A DNA stretch of 41,552 nucleotides from Stenotrophomonas raiganjensis (SeqCode). Its GTDB lineage: Bacteria > Pseudomonadota > Gammaproteobacteria > Xanthomonadales > Xanthomonadaceae. The DNA lies in NCBI RefSeq assembly GCF_030658505.1, contig NZ_JAUTXR010000193.1, positions 1 to 41,552 of the forward strand, in the 5' to 3' direction. The translations under genes and the position numbers were made by a program. The number at the start of each line of letters is the position of its first letter. The stretch's first letter is position 1. Shown one piece after another: positions 1 to 7,630 of this stretch. A model generated the notes under the pieces. It made no database searches. It was not told the origin of the DNA and saw nothing but the letters and a program-made list of their open reading frames with translations.

Positions 1-93
1 GCCGTGGCGACGGGCAATGGCTTTGACCGATGTGGAGGTCTTGCAGGCCTCTTTGGCGACCTGCAGTTTGAAACGTGCGTCGTATCTGTTCAT
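1..93 (-). CDS. IS3-family transposase OrfA, N-terminal fragment (runs off left edge)
   Basis: Reading the minus strand from the ATG at 93 gives 31 open residues starting MNRYDARFKLQ and ending AIARRHG at the window edge. The pattern of a basic start, K-L-x-V-A-K-E-A and S-V-x-A-I-A-R-R-H-G is the beginning of the helix-turn-helix of IS3/IS911-type OrfA proteins, which bind the IS ends and act with OrfB in transposition. A GAGGG ribosome binding site lies just upstream (about 97-101). The rest of the gene and OrfB would lie left of the window, so intactness cannot be judged. The family call rests on this short N-terminus and the matching IS end next to it. Confidence 0.75.
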   Translation of the reverse strand, partial: MNRYDARFKLQVAKEACKTSTSVKAIARRHG

Positions 94-153
94 GTATCCC
101 TCGGGGTTGGATCTGGCGTCCAACTCCCGGGGGTCACTTCAGGGACGGGTTCA
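1..153 (-). mobile_element. End of an IS3-family-like insertion sequence
   Basis: Outward from the transposase start, the minus strand reads TGAACCCGTCCCTGAAGTGA beginning at 153. IS3-family termini commonly begin with TGA followed by a C-rich inverted repeat, so the IS end is placed at about 153. The other end is outside the window, so the inverted repeat and any target duplication cannot be checked. The downstream gene (stop at 247) is not interrupted. Confidence 0.6.
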
Positions 154-246
154 CGGCGTCCCCCGCGAACTCACCGCCCCCAGCCAAACCAAGGCTTTCC
201 GCGATCAACCTTCCACCCACGAGGGGCTGCGCCGTTCGCCGGAACA

Positions 247-714
247 CTACTTCGCCGGTGACATCCACATGTCGATGACCGCGCTGAACACCTCCGTCCC
301 CGCACGATCCCGCACACTCACTGTCACCGGCAGCGCGTAGCCCTGCGACGCCGCCACGATCGGCTGCGCCGGCAGCGCCACCGCCTGCAGCGTGCCGCGC
401 GCCTTGGCCAGGTACTGCACCTGCATCCCCTTCGGAATCCAGCGCATGCCCTTCGGCAGCGACGCGTCGACCATCAGCCCGGCGGTCAGTTCGGCCAGGT
501 TGCACATCGCGATCGCGTGCACCGTACCGATGTGGTTGCGCACTCTGCGGCGATCGTCCAGCGTGCCTTCGCAGCGGCCGTGTTCAAGCCGGGTAATGCG
601 CGGGGCGATGCTGGCGAAGTAGGGCGCCTTGAAGCACACCGCGCGCGAGAACAGCCAGGTGCCGGCCGGCCAGCGTTGCAGCCGGTGGTAGAGCGAGAGC
701 AGGGGCGTGGACAT
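247..714 (-). CDS. DUF4442 hotdog-fold protein, possible thioesterase
   Basis: This 155-residue protein has the size and look of the DUF4442 hotdog-fold family, which resembles PaaI/YiiD-type acyl-CoA thioesterases. Visible features are the N-terminal Y-H-R-L-Q-R-W-P segment, the central V-H-A-I-A-M-C-N-L-A-E-L helix typical of the hotdog, and a conserved-looking R-W-I-P-K-G-M turn. The start is the ATG at 714. It lies 75 nt downstream of fadE on the same strand, and together with the upstream hydrolase this suggests a fatty-acyl metabolism group. The hairpin between them may partly separate transcription. The substrate is unknown. Confidence 0.7.
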   Translation of the reverse strand: MSTPLLSLYHRLQRWPAGTWLFSRAVCFKAPYFASIAPRITRLEHGRCEGTLDDRRRVRNHIGTVHAIAMCNLAELTAGLMVDASLPKGMRWIPKGMQVQYLAKARGTLQAVALPAQPIVAASQGYALPVTVSVRDRAGTEVFSAVIDMWMSPAK

Positions 715-742
715 GGTCGGTGTTCCGGTCGGCGGATAGAGC

Positions 743-766
743 GACGGCGGGCCAAGGCCCGCCGTC
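743..766 (-). terminator. GC-rich hairpin after fadE
   Basis: An 11-bp perfect inverted repeat (743-753 with 756-766, GACGGCGGGCC and its complement) sits between the fadE stop and the next gene. No U-tract follows on either strand, so it may be a weak terminator or a 3'-end stabilising stem. Confidence 0.4.
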
Positions 767-789
767 GAGGCAACGCGTGTCGCGGGTGA

Positions 790-3267
790 TCAGGCTGCCT
801 GCGAGTGCGGGTCCTTGTGCTGGCGGTCGTAGTAGCTGGCCGCGCGCAGTTCGTGGGTGTCGAAGTCGTCCACGGTGATGGTGTCCAGGGTCAGCGTGCG
901 CAGCTCTTCCAGCAGGCTGCGCTCGTCCTGGGTGATCACGCCTTCGGCCACGGCTTCGTCCAGCTGCGCCTTGAAGTCCAGTGCTTCGATGCCCTTGCTC
1001 TTCAGCGCCTTCAGGAACTTGCGCTCCACCGGCTCGGCCATGATCGCCTTGCTCAGGTAGCTGTTGATGCGGCCACCCGGGTTGTTCTCGCACGGGGTCA
1101 GGAACACGCCGCTGGCCAGGCGGTCACGCGCTTCGTTGGGCGCCATCAGCAGGGCGGCGACGCGACGGCTCAGGCGGTCGCCCGGAGCCTCGGCACGACG
1201 GCCCAGCGGGAAGATCAGCGCCCACATCAGCCAGCCGATCGGACGGATCGGGAAGTTGCGCAGCGCGGCCGACAGCGACTCTTCGATCTTGTGCACGCTG
1301 TCATGGAAGGCCCAGGCCAACAGCGGCTGATCGGCCTGCGGTGCACCTTCATCGTGGTAGCGCTTGAGCATGGCGCTGGTCATGTAGACGTGGCTCAGCA
1401 CATCGCCCAGGCGGCCGGACAGGGATTCCTTGAACTTCAGCTTGCCGCCGAGGGTCATCATCGAGATGTCGGCCATCAGCGCCAGGTTGGCCGAGTAACG
1501 GTCAAGCTTGCGGAAGTAGCGGCGGGTGTAGGCGTCGCCGGGGGCGGCGCCGAAGCGCGCGCCGGTCAGGCCGAACCAGAACGAACGCACGGCATTGGAG
1601 ATGCCGAAGCGGATGTGGCCGAACAGGCTGCGGTCGAAGTCCTGCAGGCCGGCACGGGTATCCGGATCCTGCGCGGCCTTCATTTCCTTCAGCACCCACG
1701 GGTGGCAGAGGATCGCACCCTGGCCGAAGATCAGCAGGCTGCGGGTCATGATGTTGGCGCCTTCCACGGTGATCGCGATCGGCGCGGCCTGCCAGCTGCG
1801 GCCGGCGAAGTTGCGCGGCCCCAGGATGATGCCCTTGCCGCCGATCACGTCCATCATGTCCGAGATCACTTCACGGCTCATGGTGGTGCAGTGGTACTTG
1901 GCGATGGCCGACGGCACCGACGGCACATCGCCACGGTCAACCGCGGCGGCGGTGGCCTGCGACAACGCGCTGATCTTGTACGCCTTGCCGCCGATGCGGG
2001 CCAGCGCTTCTTCCACGCCCTCGAAGCGGCCGACCGACAGGCCGAACTGCTTGCGGATGCGCGCGTAGGCACCGGTCACCGCAGCACCGGCCTTGGCACC
2101 GCCGCTGGCGGTGGACGGCAGGGTGATCGAGCGGCCCACGGCCAGGCACTCGTTGAGCATGTTCCAGCCCTTGCCGGCCATGGCAGCGCCACCGATCAGC
2201 TGGGTCAGCGGAATGAACACGTCCTTGCCGCGGATCGGGCCGTTCTGGAACGTCGAGTTCAGCGGGAAGTGGCGACGGCCGATTTCAACGCCGGCGGTGT
2301 CGCGCGGCAGCAGGCCCAGGGTGATGCCGATATCGCGGGTATCGCCGATCAGGCCATCCGGGTCGTACATGCGGAAGGCCAGGCCGATCAGCGAAGCGAC
2401 CGGGGCCAGGGTGATGTAGCGCTTGTCGAAGGTCAGCTTGACGCCGAGCACCTGCTCGCCGTTCCATTCGCCCTTGCAGACGATGCCGTAGTCCGGGATC
2501 GAGGTGGCGTCGGAGCCGGCGAACGGACCGGTCAGGCCGAAGCAGGGCACTTCGCGGCCATCGGCCAGGCGCGGCAGGTACTGGTCCTTCTGTTCCTGGG
2601 TGCCGTAGTGCACCAGCAGTTCACCCGGGCCCAGCGAGTTCGGCACGCCGACGGTGGAGCTGACCACCGAGGACACCGAGGCCAGCTTCTGGATGACCTT
2701 GTGATGCGCCAGCGCGGAGAAGCCCAGGCCGCCGTATTCCTTCGGGATGATCATGCCGAAGAACTTGTTCTTCTTGATGAAGGCCCACAGCTCCGGCGGC
2801 AGGTCGGCGTGGACGTGGGTGATTTCCCAGTCGTTGACCATCGTGCACAGCTCTTCGACCGGGCCGTCGAGGAAGGCCTGCTCTTCGGCGGTCAGCTGCG
2901 GCTTCGGGTAGTTGAGCAGGATGTTCCAGTCCGGATCACCGGTGAACAGTTCGCCTTCGAAGCCGACCGAGCCGGTCTCCAGGGCGATGCGCTCGGTCTG
3001 CGACAGCGGCGGCAGCACCTTTCGGAACACCTTCATCATCGGGCCGGTCAGCAGCGGCTTGCGGATGAACGGCAGCAGCAGCGGCACCGCGATCACCGCC
3101 AGCACGGCGGCAGCGACGATCGTGGCGGTCTGGTTGACGTAGGGAATGAACCAGCAGGCGGCCAGCAGGGCCACGCTGATCAGCGTCCAGGTAACCAGCC
3201 GCATGCGGTGGTAGGCGACGAACGCGCCTGCCAGCAGCAGGGCGAGGAAGGGAAGAACGATGCTCAT
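790..3267 (-). CDS. fadE: Acyl-CoA dehydrogenase FadE
   Basis: This 825-residue protein matches the length and layout of the large FadE-type acyl-CoA dehydrogenases (E. coli FadE is about 814 aa), which catalyse the first FAD-dependent oxidation of beta-oxidation. It has an N-terminal hydrophobic region of about 65 residues with two membrane-like segments. The dehydrogenase core follows, with the FADE-like stretch K-E-Y-G-G-L-G-F-S near residue 176, the L-T-G-P-F-A-G-S-D-A-T-S flavin/substrate loop near 245 and the D-V-I-G-G-K-G-I helix near 468. A long FadE-specific C-terminal extension completes it. The ATG at 3267 overlaps the stop of the upstream hydrolase by 4 nt, so the two genes are probably translationally coupled and controlled by the divergent TetR regulator. 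Confidence 0.95.
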   Translation of the reverse strand: MSIVLPFLALLLAGAFVAYHRMRLVTWTLISVALLAACWFIPYVNQTATIVAAAVLAVIAVPLLLPFIRKPLLTGPMMKVFRKVLPPLSQTERIALETGSVGFEGELFTGDPDWNILLNYPKPQLTAEEQAFLDGPVEELCTMVNDWEITHVHADLPPELWAFIKKNKFFGMIIPKEYGGLGFSALAHHKVIQKLASVSSVVSSTVGVPNSLGPGELLVHYGTQEQKDQYLPRLADGREVPCFGLTGPFAGSDATSIPDYGIVCKGEWNGEQVLGVKLTFDKRYITLAPVASLIGLAFRMYDPDGLIGDTRDIGITLGLLPRDTAGVEIGRRHFPLNSTFQNGPIRGKDVFIPLTQLIGGAAMAGKGWNMLNECLAVGRSITLPSTASGGAKAGAAVTGAYARIRKQFGLSVGRFEGVEEALARIGGKAYKISALSQATAAAVDRGDVPSVPSAIAKYHCTTMSREVISDMMDVIGGKGIILGPRNFAGRSWQAAPIAITVEGANIMTRSLLIFGQGAILCHPWVLKEMKAAQDPDTRAGLQDFDRSLFGHIRFGISNAVRSFWFGLTGARFGAAPGDAYTRRYFRKLDRYSANLALMADISMMTLGGKLKFKESLSGRLGDVLSHVYMTSAMLKRYHDEGAPQADQPLLAWAFHDSVHKIEESLSAALRNFPIRPIGWLMWALIFPLGRRAEAPGDRLSRRVAALLMAPNEARDRLASGVFLTPCENNPGGRINSYLSKAIMAEPVERKFLKALKSKGIEALDFKAQLDEAVAEGVITQDERSLLEELRTLTLDTITVDDFDTHELRAASYYDRQHKDPHSQAA

Positions 3268-4175
3268 GAGCGTGCTCCGGTGACGTGCTCGTTTGTGGCG
3301 GACGAAGCCGCAGCATCCGCTGCGGGCAACACGTCCAGATAGTCCAACACAGTAGCGGTAAAGGCGTCGTTGTCATCGCCGGCGACCATGTGCGTGGCCT
3401 GCGGCAGCTGTACATGGCGCGCGTGCGGCGCCAACGCCAGGAATTCGGCCACGGTCTGCGGCGTGACCAGGTCGCTGCGGCCACCGCTGACCAGCAGCAG
3501 CGGGCACTTCACCTGGCGTGCGGCCTCGGCCAGCGCGTCCTGGTGCTGCTCGCTGTCGCGCGCCAGTTCGGCCACCAGGCGCGGGTCCCAGTGCCAGCGC
3601 CAGCGGCCGTGGCCATCCTCGCGCAGCAGCGCACGCAGCGATTGCTCGGATTTGCGCGGGCGGTGCGGCATGTAGGCCGAGATCACGTCGGCGGCCTGGG
3701 TCAGCGAGGCGAAGCCGTCGGGATGGGCGGTCATGAAAGCGAGGATGCGTTCGACGCCGGCGGTATCCCAGCGCGGGGTGATGTCGACCAGCACCATCGC
3801 CGAGAACAGCCCCGGCCAGCGTGATTCGGCCAGCAGTCCGAACAGGCCCCCCATCGATGCTGCAACGAGTACCGGCGGGCGCGGCTGTTCACCGGCCAGC
3901 ACGATCAGGTCGTCAGCGAACTGTTCGCCGTGATAGGGCAGGTCGGCAGCATTCCAGTCCGAATCGCCGTGGCCGCGGGCGTCGTAGGCCAGGGTCTGCA
4001 GGCCCGCCGCGGACAGGGCGCGGGCGGTGGCGATCCAGGCGTGACGGGTCTGGCCGAAGCCGTGCGCGAACAGTACCCGGCCGCGCCGGCCGTGGTCGCT
4101 GGCAGTGGCTGCCAGGCGCGCGCCGTGGGCAGCCTCCAGGCGCAGATCGTGGAACGCAGCGGGAGGTGTGGACAT
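3264..4175 (-). CDS. Alpha/beta hydrolase co-transcribed with fadE
   Basis: This is a 303-aa alpha/beta-hydrolase fold protein. The oxyanion-hole stretch F-A-H-G-F-G-Q-T precedes a nucleophile elbow V-A-A-S-M-G-G-L, where Ala replaces the usual first Gly of G-x-S-x-G. A late Asp (S-G-G-R-S-D-L-V) and His (Q-A-T-H-M-V-A-G-D-D) complete a plausible triad. The frame stays open upstream to 4280, but the start is set at the ATG at 4175 because an AGGAAG ribosome binding site (4183-4188) lies 7 nt away. The ATG at 4181 is too close to it. The 4-nt overlap with fadE suggests a role in lipid or acyl-ester breakdown. The substrate cannot be told from sequence. Confidence 0.85.
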   Translation of the reverse strand: MSTPPAAFHDLRLEAAHGARLAATASDHGRRGRVLFAHGFGQTRHAWIATARALSAAGLQTLAYDARGHGDSDWNAADLPYHGEQFADDLIVLAGEQPRPPVLVAASMGGLFGLLAESRWPGLFSAMVLVDITPRWDTAGVERILAFMTAHPDGFASLTQAADVISAYMPHRPRKSEQSLRALLREDGHGRWRWHWDPRLVAELARDSEQHQDALAEAARQVKCPLLLVSGGRSDLVTPQTVAEFLALAPHARHVQLPQATHMVAGDDNDAFTATVLDYLDVLPAADAAASSATNEHVTGARS

Positions 4176-4177
4176 AA

Positions 4178-4195
4178 CCATACTTCCTAGTATGG
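4178..4195. promoter_or_regulatory. Putative TetR operator 1, over the hydrolase RBS
   Basis: CCATACTTCCTAGTATGG is a perfect 7-bp inverted repeat with a 4-nt spacer. It covers the Shine-Dalgarno of the hydrolase-fadE transcript and ends 3 nt before its start codon. A second copy, 14/18 identical, lies 36 bp away towards the tetR gene. Assigning it to this TetR is an inference from position and symmetry. Confidence 0.6.
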
Positions 4196-4213
4196 ATCGC
4201 TTGTAAGGGATGT

Positions 4214-4231
4214 CAATACTGCATCGTATGG
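4214..4231. promoter_or_regulatory. Putative TetR operator 2 in the divergent region
   Basis: CAATACTGCATCGTATGG matches operator 1 at 14 of 18 positions and keeps the ATAC...GTATGG arms. A further half-site, CGTATGG, is at 4304-4310, 13 nt before the tetR start, which would fit autoregulation. Confidence 0.55.
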
Positions 4232-4322
4232 TGCGGTGCGGCAGGCCTTCCGGCTCGGGTTCTGACGGTTTCGACAGCAACCGCGTACTGCAACGAACCC
4301 CGGCGTATGGTTAAATCAGCGC

Positions 4323-4925
4323 ATGAATCAACCTGACGCTTCCGCCGGCGAACCGCGCGCCGGCCGCAACAGCCGCCTGAGTGCCGAAGACTGGGCCCAG
4401 GCGGCCCTTGACCTGATTGCTGAACAAGGCGTAGGCGCCGTCGCGGTGGAGCCGCTGGCACGGCGGCTGAGCGTGACCAAGGGCAGTTTCTACTGGCATT
4501 TCCCCTCGCGTGACGCACTGCTGCAGGCCGCGTTGGAACGCTGGGAACTGTTCGAACAGGAACAGGTGTTCGGCAGCCTGGAAGACGTGCCGGATCCGCG
4601 CGTGCGCCTGCGCCAGCTGTTCCAGATGGTCGCGCATGAAGTGCAGCCGCACATCATCTACAGCGAACTGCTGAAGGCGCTGGACCACCCGATGGTGCGC
4701 CCGGTGATCGACCGTGTATCGCAGCGTCGCCTCGACTATCTGGTCGCCTCGTTCCGCCAGGCGGGACTGAGCTCCACCGATGCGCGCCATCGCGCGCGCC
4801 TGGCCTACGCGGCCTATGTCGGTTTCCTGCAGCTGTCGCTGCAGCTGCAGCAGCCCAAGCAGGCGCGCGAGGATTTCGAAGCCTATGTCGAGCACCTGAT
4901 CGAGACGCTGATCCCGAACGGCTGA
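4323..4925 (+). CDS. TetR-family transcriptional regulator, divergent from hydrolase-fadE
   Basis: This 200-aa protein has a TetR helix-turn-helix at residues about 20-65. The hallmark A-L-D-L-I-A-E-Q-G-V-G-A-V-A-V-E-P-L-A-R-R-L-S-V-T-K-G sequence is followed by S-F-Y-W-H-F-P-S-R-D-A-L-L. The remaining helical domain would bind a ligand and dimerise. It is divergent from the hydrolase-fadE pair with about 150 bp between start codons, and two matching inverted repeats lie in that gap. The likely role is ligand-relieved repression of these fatty-acid genes, perhaps with acyl-CoA as inducer; that is inferred from context, as the ligand pocket cannot be read from sequence. Confidence 0.9.
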   Translation: MNQPDASAGEPRAGRNSRLSAEDWAQAALDLIAEQGVGAVAVEPLARRLSVTKGSFYWHFPSRDALLQAALERWELFEQEQVFGSLEDVPDPRVRLRQLFQMVAHEVQPHIIYSELLKALDHPMVRPVIDRVSQRRLDYLVASFRQAGLSSTDARHRARLAYAAYVGFLQLSLQLQQPKQAREDFEAYVEHLIETLIPNG

Positions 4926-4963
4926 AGTTGAAAGCCTGCGGCCAATAGCCGGCTGCCCGTCGC

Positions 4964-4993
4964 TTGACAGCAAGTGCTGGATGATTGAATGTT
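4964..4993 (+). promoter_or_regulatory. Possible promoter for the ATP-grasp/oxygenase pair
   Basis: A perfect -35 box TTGACA (4964-4969) is followed 18 nt later by AATGTT (4988-4993), a weak -10 candidate. Transcription would then start near 5000. This excludes the upstream in-frame ATG at 4981 as the translation start and favours the one at 5029. Confidence 0.35.
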
Positions 4994-5028
4994 CAGGATG
5001 CCTTCATGGATCTCGGGCGAGGACAGGG

Positions 5029-6348
5029 ATGTTCCACGGAATCAATCAGCAGGCATTGCCGGCCTTCCAATCGTTGCCCGGCACCATGGCATACGCAGAG
5101 ATACAGCGACGCCTTGAGGCCTTCCGGATCGCCTTGAACGCACCTCGGATGCGCTTTTCCGCGCATCCGTTGTTGTTTGATCGCAACGACTACGAGCAAC
5201 TGGTAGACGGCTTGCAGCTGGTTGCATCCGGCCTGCAGCGCGTGGTCGACGAAGCATTGCGCCGGCATGCGCGTAGTGATCTTATGCAGCTGATGGGGGT
5301 CGACCCTGCATGGGCACCCTTGGTGGACTGGGAGCAGCTTCGCAGCGGCCAACATCGCGTGATGCGTGCCGATCTGTTGCCTTGCGCAGATGGCATGCGG
5401 ATATGCGAGCTCAATTTCTCCGCAGCGGTGGGTGGCTTCGAATTGTTCGAACACTATCGAGCGTTCGCCGACGTGCTTGGCTGGGACGCAGAAGGTAGTC
5501 AGGCGGTACCGGTAAACAATCTTGCCAGCATGTACGCGCGAAGCATCGTGCGTGAGGGCTACCTTAGCCTCCATCTGCTCGACTGGAGCACGCATTCGGC
5601 AATGGGTTATCCCAGTGGCGATCTCAGCCGGCAGTGGTTGCGGCGTTCTCTGCCTGGACTGGACATTTCGGTGCATGATGAACGTAGCTGGCGCGATGCG
5701 CGGCGCTCGGGCATGGATATGAGCAGGACACTGGTCCATCGTCGCTTTACCTATGACGACGTGCTTTCTGATCACGATGTGTACCTGGACATCCTCGACA
5801 GCGGTGCGAGGTTCTCCAATGGCCTTGAAGCCGAACTGCTGATGAGCAAGGCATGGCTGGCATTGCTGTGGGATGAGGGCTACCGGCAGGTACTGACGCC
5901 GATGGAATGGGAGGCAGTACAGCGCTGGGTGGTGCCCACGCATTTCGTCACTGTCGACGATGTAGCCGCATTGAACGAATCCGACAGCAACATCGTGTTC
6001 AAGAAAAAGTACGGCTACGGCGGGCAGGATGTCGTTCCCTCCGGTAGCGCCGCCGCTGCCCTGTTGGCGCGCCGGTTGAGCACATCTGGAGCTGGCGACT
6101 GGGTCCAGCAGCCGATGCTCGATGTTCCGGAACTGGTCCATCTGGACGATCGCGACCTTGGCTTGGCGCCTCACCGTACAGTGGTGGGCGTGTACCTGCA
6201 TGAGGGCGCGGCCAGCGGTTGCGTCGTGCGCTCAGCGGTTGGCAATCGGGTTGTCAATGCCAGCAGTGGCGCCAGCATCGGCTGGGCACCGGTACTGAAC
6301 CCCGATGAGCGCGGCGCATTCCTGGAGAAATTTTCTGCCCTGGCTTGA
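5029..6348 (+). CDS. ATP-grasp-like ligase, probably circularly permuted
   Basis: This 439-aa protein is of uncertain family but resembles ATP-grasp ligases, which join a carboxylate to an amine through an acyl-phosphate. Residues 113-129 carry R-A-D-L...E-L-N, resembling the metal-binding R-x-D and E-x-N pair. Residues 325-332 carry KKKYGYGG, resembling the lysine and glycine-rich nucleotide loop, followed by W-V-Q-Q-P-M near 358. The E-x-N pair coming before the K...GG loop is the reverse of the usual order and fits a permuted ATP-grasp such as glutathionylspermidine synthase. The frame opens at 4981; the ATG at 5029 is preferred because GAGG (5019-5022) lies 6 nt upstream. The 2OG oxygenase gene follows after 34 nt. 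Composition looks less GC-rich than the flanking core genes. The substrate is unknown. Confidence 0.6.
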   Translation: MFHGINQQALPAFQSLPGTMAYAEIQRRLEAFRIALNAPRMRFSAHPLLFDRNDYEQLVDGLQLVASGLQRVVDEALRRHARSDLMQLMGVDPAWAPLVDWEQLRSGQHRVMRADLLPCADGMRICELNFSAAVGGFELFEHYRAFADVLGWDAEGSQAVPVNNLASMYARSIVREGYLSLHLLDWSTHSAMGYPSGDLSRQWLRRSLPGLDISVHDERSWRDARRSGMDMSRTLVHRRFTYDDVLSDHDVYLDILDSGARFSNGLEAELLMSKAWLALLWDEGYRQVLTPMEWEAVQRWVVPTHFVTVDDVAALNESDSNIVFKKKYGYGGQDVVPSGSAAAALLARRLSTSGAGDWVQQPMLDVPELVHLDDRDLGLAPHRTVVGVYLHEGAASGCVVRSAVGNRVVNASSGASIGWAPVLNPDERGAFLEKFSALA

Positions 6349-6382
6349 TTGATTGCTTTCCCAAACGAAAGGAGGACGCTGC

Positions 6383-7021
6383 ATGAGTATGGTATTGGAA
6401 GCCTCGCGACTTTCCCGCTACGCGGATGAGTTGAAAACGACCGGCAGTACGTTGATCCCGATGGGCGTTGTGTTTGACGCCTCGACATTGAAGGAGCTTG
6501 AAAGGCTCCAGTCGTTGCTGCCTGAAGAGGCCGTCACGCAGGGCGACGCAGGCGACACGCATGACATCTACGTGCGTCGCATCATGGTTGATCGGCAAGG
6601 CGAGGTTCCGCAGGTGGTCAATCGCCCGCACGCAGACCAGATCCTGGAGATCCTCAACCGGGAGGAGTGCCGGAACGCGATTGCAGAACTGTTCCAGTCA
6701 CAGGATGCCTTCCATATCCGTCGGGCACAGATGAACCGCATGACGGCGGGTTCCTTCATCGGCCTGCATCTGGATGCTGCCAGCAATCCGGACTATGACT
6801 ACTCGATGATCATCCAGTTGGGGCACGATTTCGCAGGCGGTGATTTCGTCGTCCACGACGATGCCGGTGCGCGCCATGCCTATGCGGCGACCTACGGCAC
6901 GGTGCTGCTTACGACCTGCAAGTTGCGGCACGAGGTCGCACGGGTGACGGCCGGCGAGCGCAATGCGCTGGTCTATTTCTATTCGCGGCACGATGGCGCC
7001 AATCGTCGCCACGACGCCTGA
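6383..7021 (+). CDS. 2-oxoglutarate/Fe(II)-dependent oxygenase
   Basis: This 212-aa protein has the full facial triad of 2OG-Fe(II) dioxygenases: H129-x-D131 (F-I-G-L-H-L-D), the distal H183 (K-L-R-H-E-V) and the 2OG-binding R193 (A-G-E-R-N-A-L-V-Y-F). Between them is the G-G-D-F-V-V-H strand common in prolyl/PKHD-type hydroxylases. The reaction should be hydroxylation or desaturation of a peptide or small molecule. The start is fixed by AAAGGAGG at 6368-6375, 7 nt from the ATG; this is the strongest ribosome binding site in the window. It follows the ATP-grasp-like gene by 34 nt, so the two are probably one transcript that builds and then oxidises the same product. The substrate is unknown. 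Confidence 0.85.
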   Translation: MSMVLEASRLSRYADELKTTGSTLIPMGVVFDASTLKELERLQSLLPEEAVTQGDAGDTHDIYVRRIMVDRQGEVPQVVNRPHADQILEILNREECRNAIAELFQSQDAFHIRRAQMNRMTAGSFIGLHLDAASNPDYDYSMIIQLGHDFAGGDFVVHDDAGARHAYAATYGTVLLTTCKLRHEVARVTAGERNALVYFYSRHDGANRRHDA

Positions 7022-7032
7022 CGTTGCCCGTC

Positions 7033-7051
7033 ATCCGGCGTCTGTTGCCGG
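7033..7051. terminator. Short hairpin between convergent genes
   Basis: TCCGGC and GCCGGA form a 6-bp stem with a 7-nt loop between the oxygenase stop (7021) and the convergent GNAT stop (7059). There is no U-tract, so termination here is only suggested by position. Confidence 0.25.
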
Positions 7052-7058
7052 AACTACA

Positions 7059-7598
7059 TCATGAAGTGAGCGTCGAGAGGCTGGAGGTGCGTGTGAGCAC
7101 TGCGAATGGATTGCCTTCAAAATCCATTTCCTCGACGATGCTGTAGCCGACGGCGTTGGCCAACGCCAGCGCCGATCGGTTGCGGAGATCGGTAATCGCT
7201 GAAGTGGCTTCGATCCGAGCAACGCGATCCATCCATTCCAGCACGCCGGCAGTGGCCTCCTGGGCGATGCCGCGTCCCCAGCCACGACGTGACAACGTGC
7301 AGCCGAACTCAGGCAGGCCGGCGGCCTCTCCAGGCAGGTCACGCAGGGTAAGCGCGAAGCCGAGCTCTCCGTAGAATCTTCCATCGTTGCGATGACGGAT
7401 GGTCCAGTAGCCATATCCAAGCATTGCCCAGTGGCCTGCATATCGCAGTATGCGAAGCCAGGTCTCGTGCCGGCTGAAAGGGTGGTCGCGGATCATGCGC
7501 AGGACCGCCGGGTCTGACCACATGCTGGTGCAGTCATCGAGGTCATCCCGGCAGTGGGGCTGCAGAATGAGGCGTTCCGTAACTATTCGACGTTCCAT
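7059..7598 (-). CDS. GNAT-family N-acetyltransferase (RimJ/RimL-like)
   Basis: This 179-aa protein has the GNAT acetyl-CoA fold. It opens with the E-R-L-I-L-Q-P strand typical of RimJ/RimL-type enzymes. Motif A at residues about 103-115 (L-S-R-R-G-W-G-R-G-I-A-Q-E-A) is the pyrophosphate-binding loop. A late N-x-x-S-x-x-L-A-x-x-x-G-Y helix (about 140-152) follows. The start is the ATG at 7598; the frame runs further upstream but into the neighbouring gene. It is the last gene of the minus-strand run, 32 nt after the TPR-oxygenase stop, so it probably shares that transcript. It may acetylate a protein N-terminus, an amino group of the cluster product, or serve as self-protection; context does not decide. 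Confidence 0.85.
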   Translation of the reverse strand: MERRIVTERLILQPHCRDDLDDCTSMWSDPAVLRMIRDHPFSRHETWLRILRYAGHWAMLGYGYWTIRHRNDGRFYGELGFALTLRDLPGEAAGLPEFGCTLSRRGWGRGIAQEATAGVLEWMDRVARIEATSAITDLRNRSALALANAVGYSIVEEMDFEGNPFAVLTRTSSLSTLTS

Positions 7599-7630
7599 GT
7601 GAAATGCCTCAGCGGATGAAAGGGACTTGT

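Noticed and set aside
805..3342. 845-codon plus-strand frame opposite fadE
   Set aside because: fadE on the minus strand matches its family along the full length; the antisense frame has shadow composition and no recognisable motif.
4981..5028. Upstream in-frame ATG at 4981 as the start of the ATP-grasp-like protein
   Set aside because: It would sit inside the predicted promoter and has no ribosome binding site; the 16 extra residues resemble nothing, while 5029 has GAGG at 6 nt.
4926..5160. A small precursor peptide gene before the ATP-grasp-like gene
   Set aside because: The short frames there (for example from the ATG near 5006) lack a ribosome binding site of their own and overlap the ligase gene; none shows a leader-core pattern.
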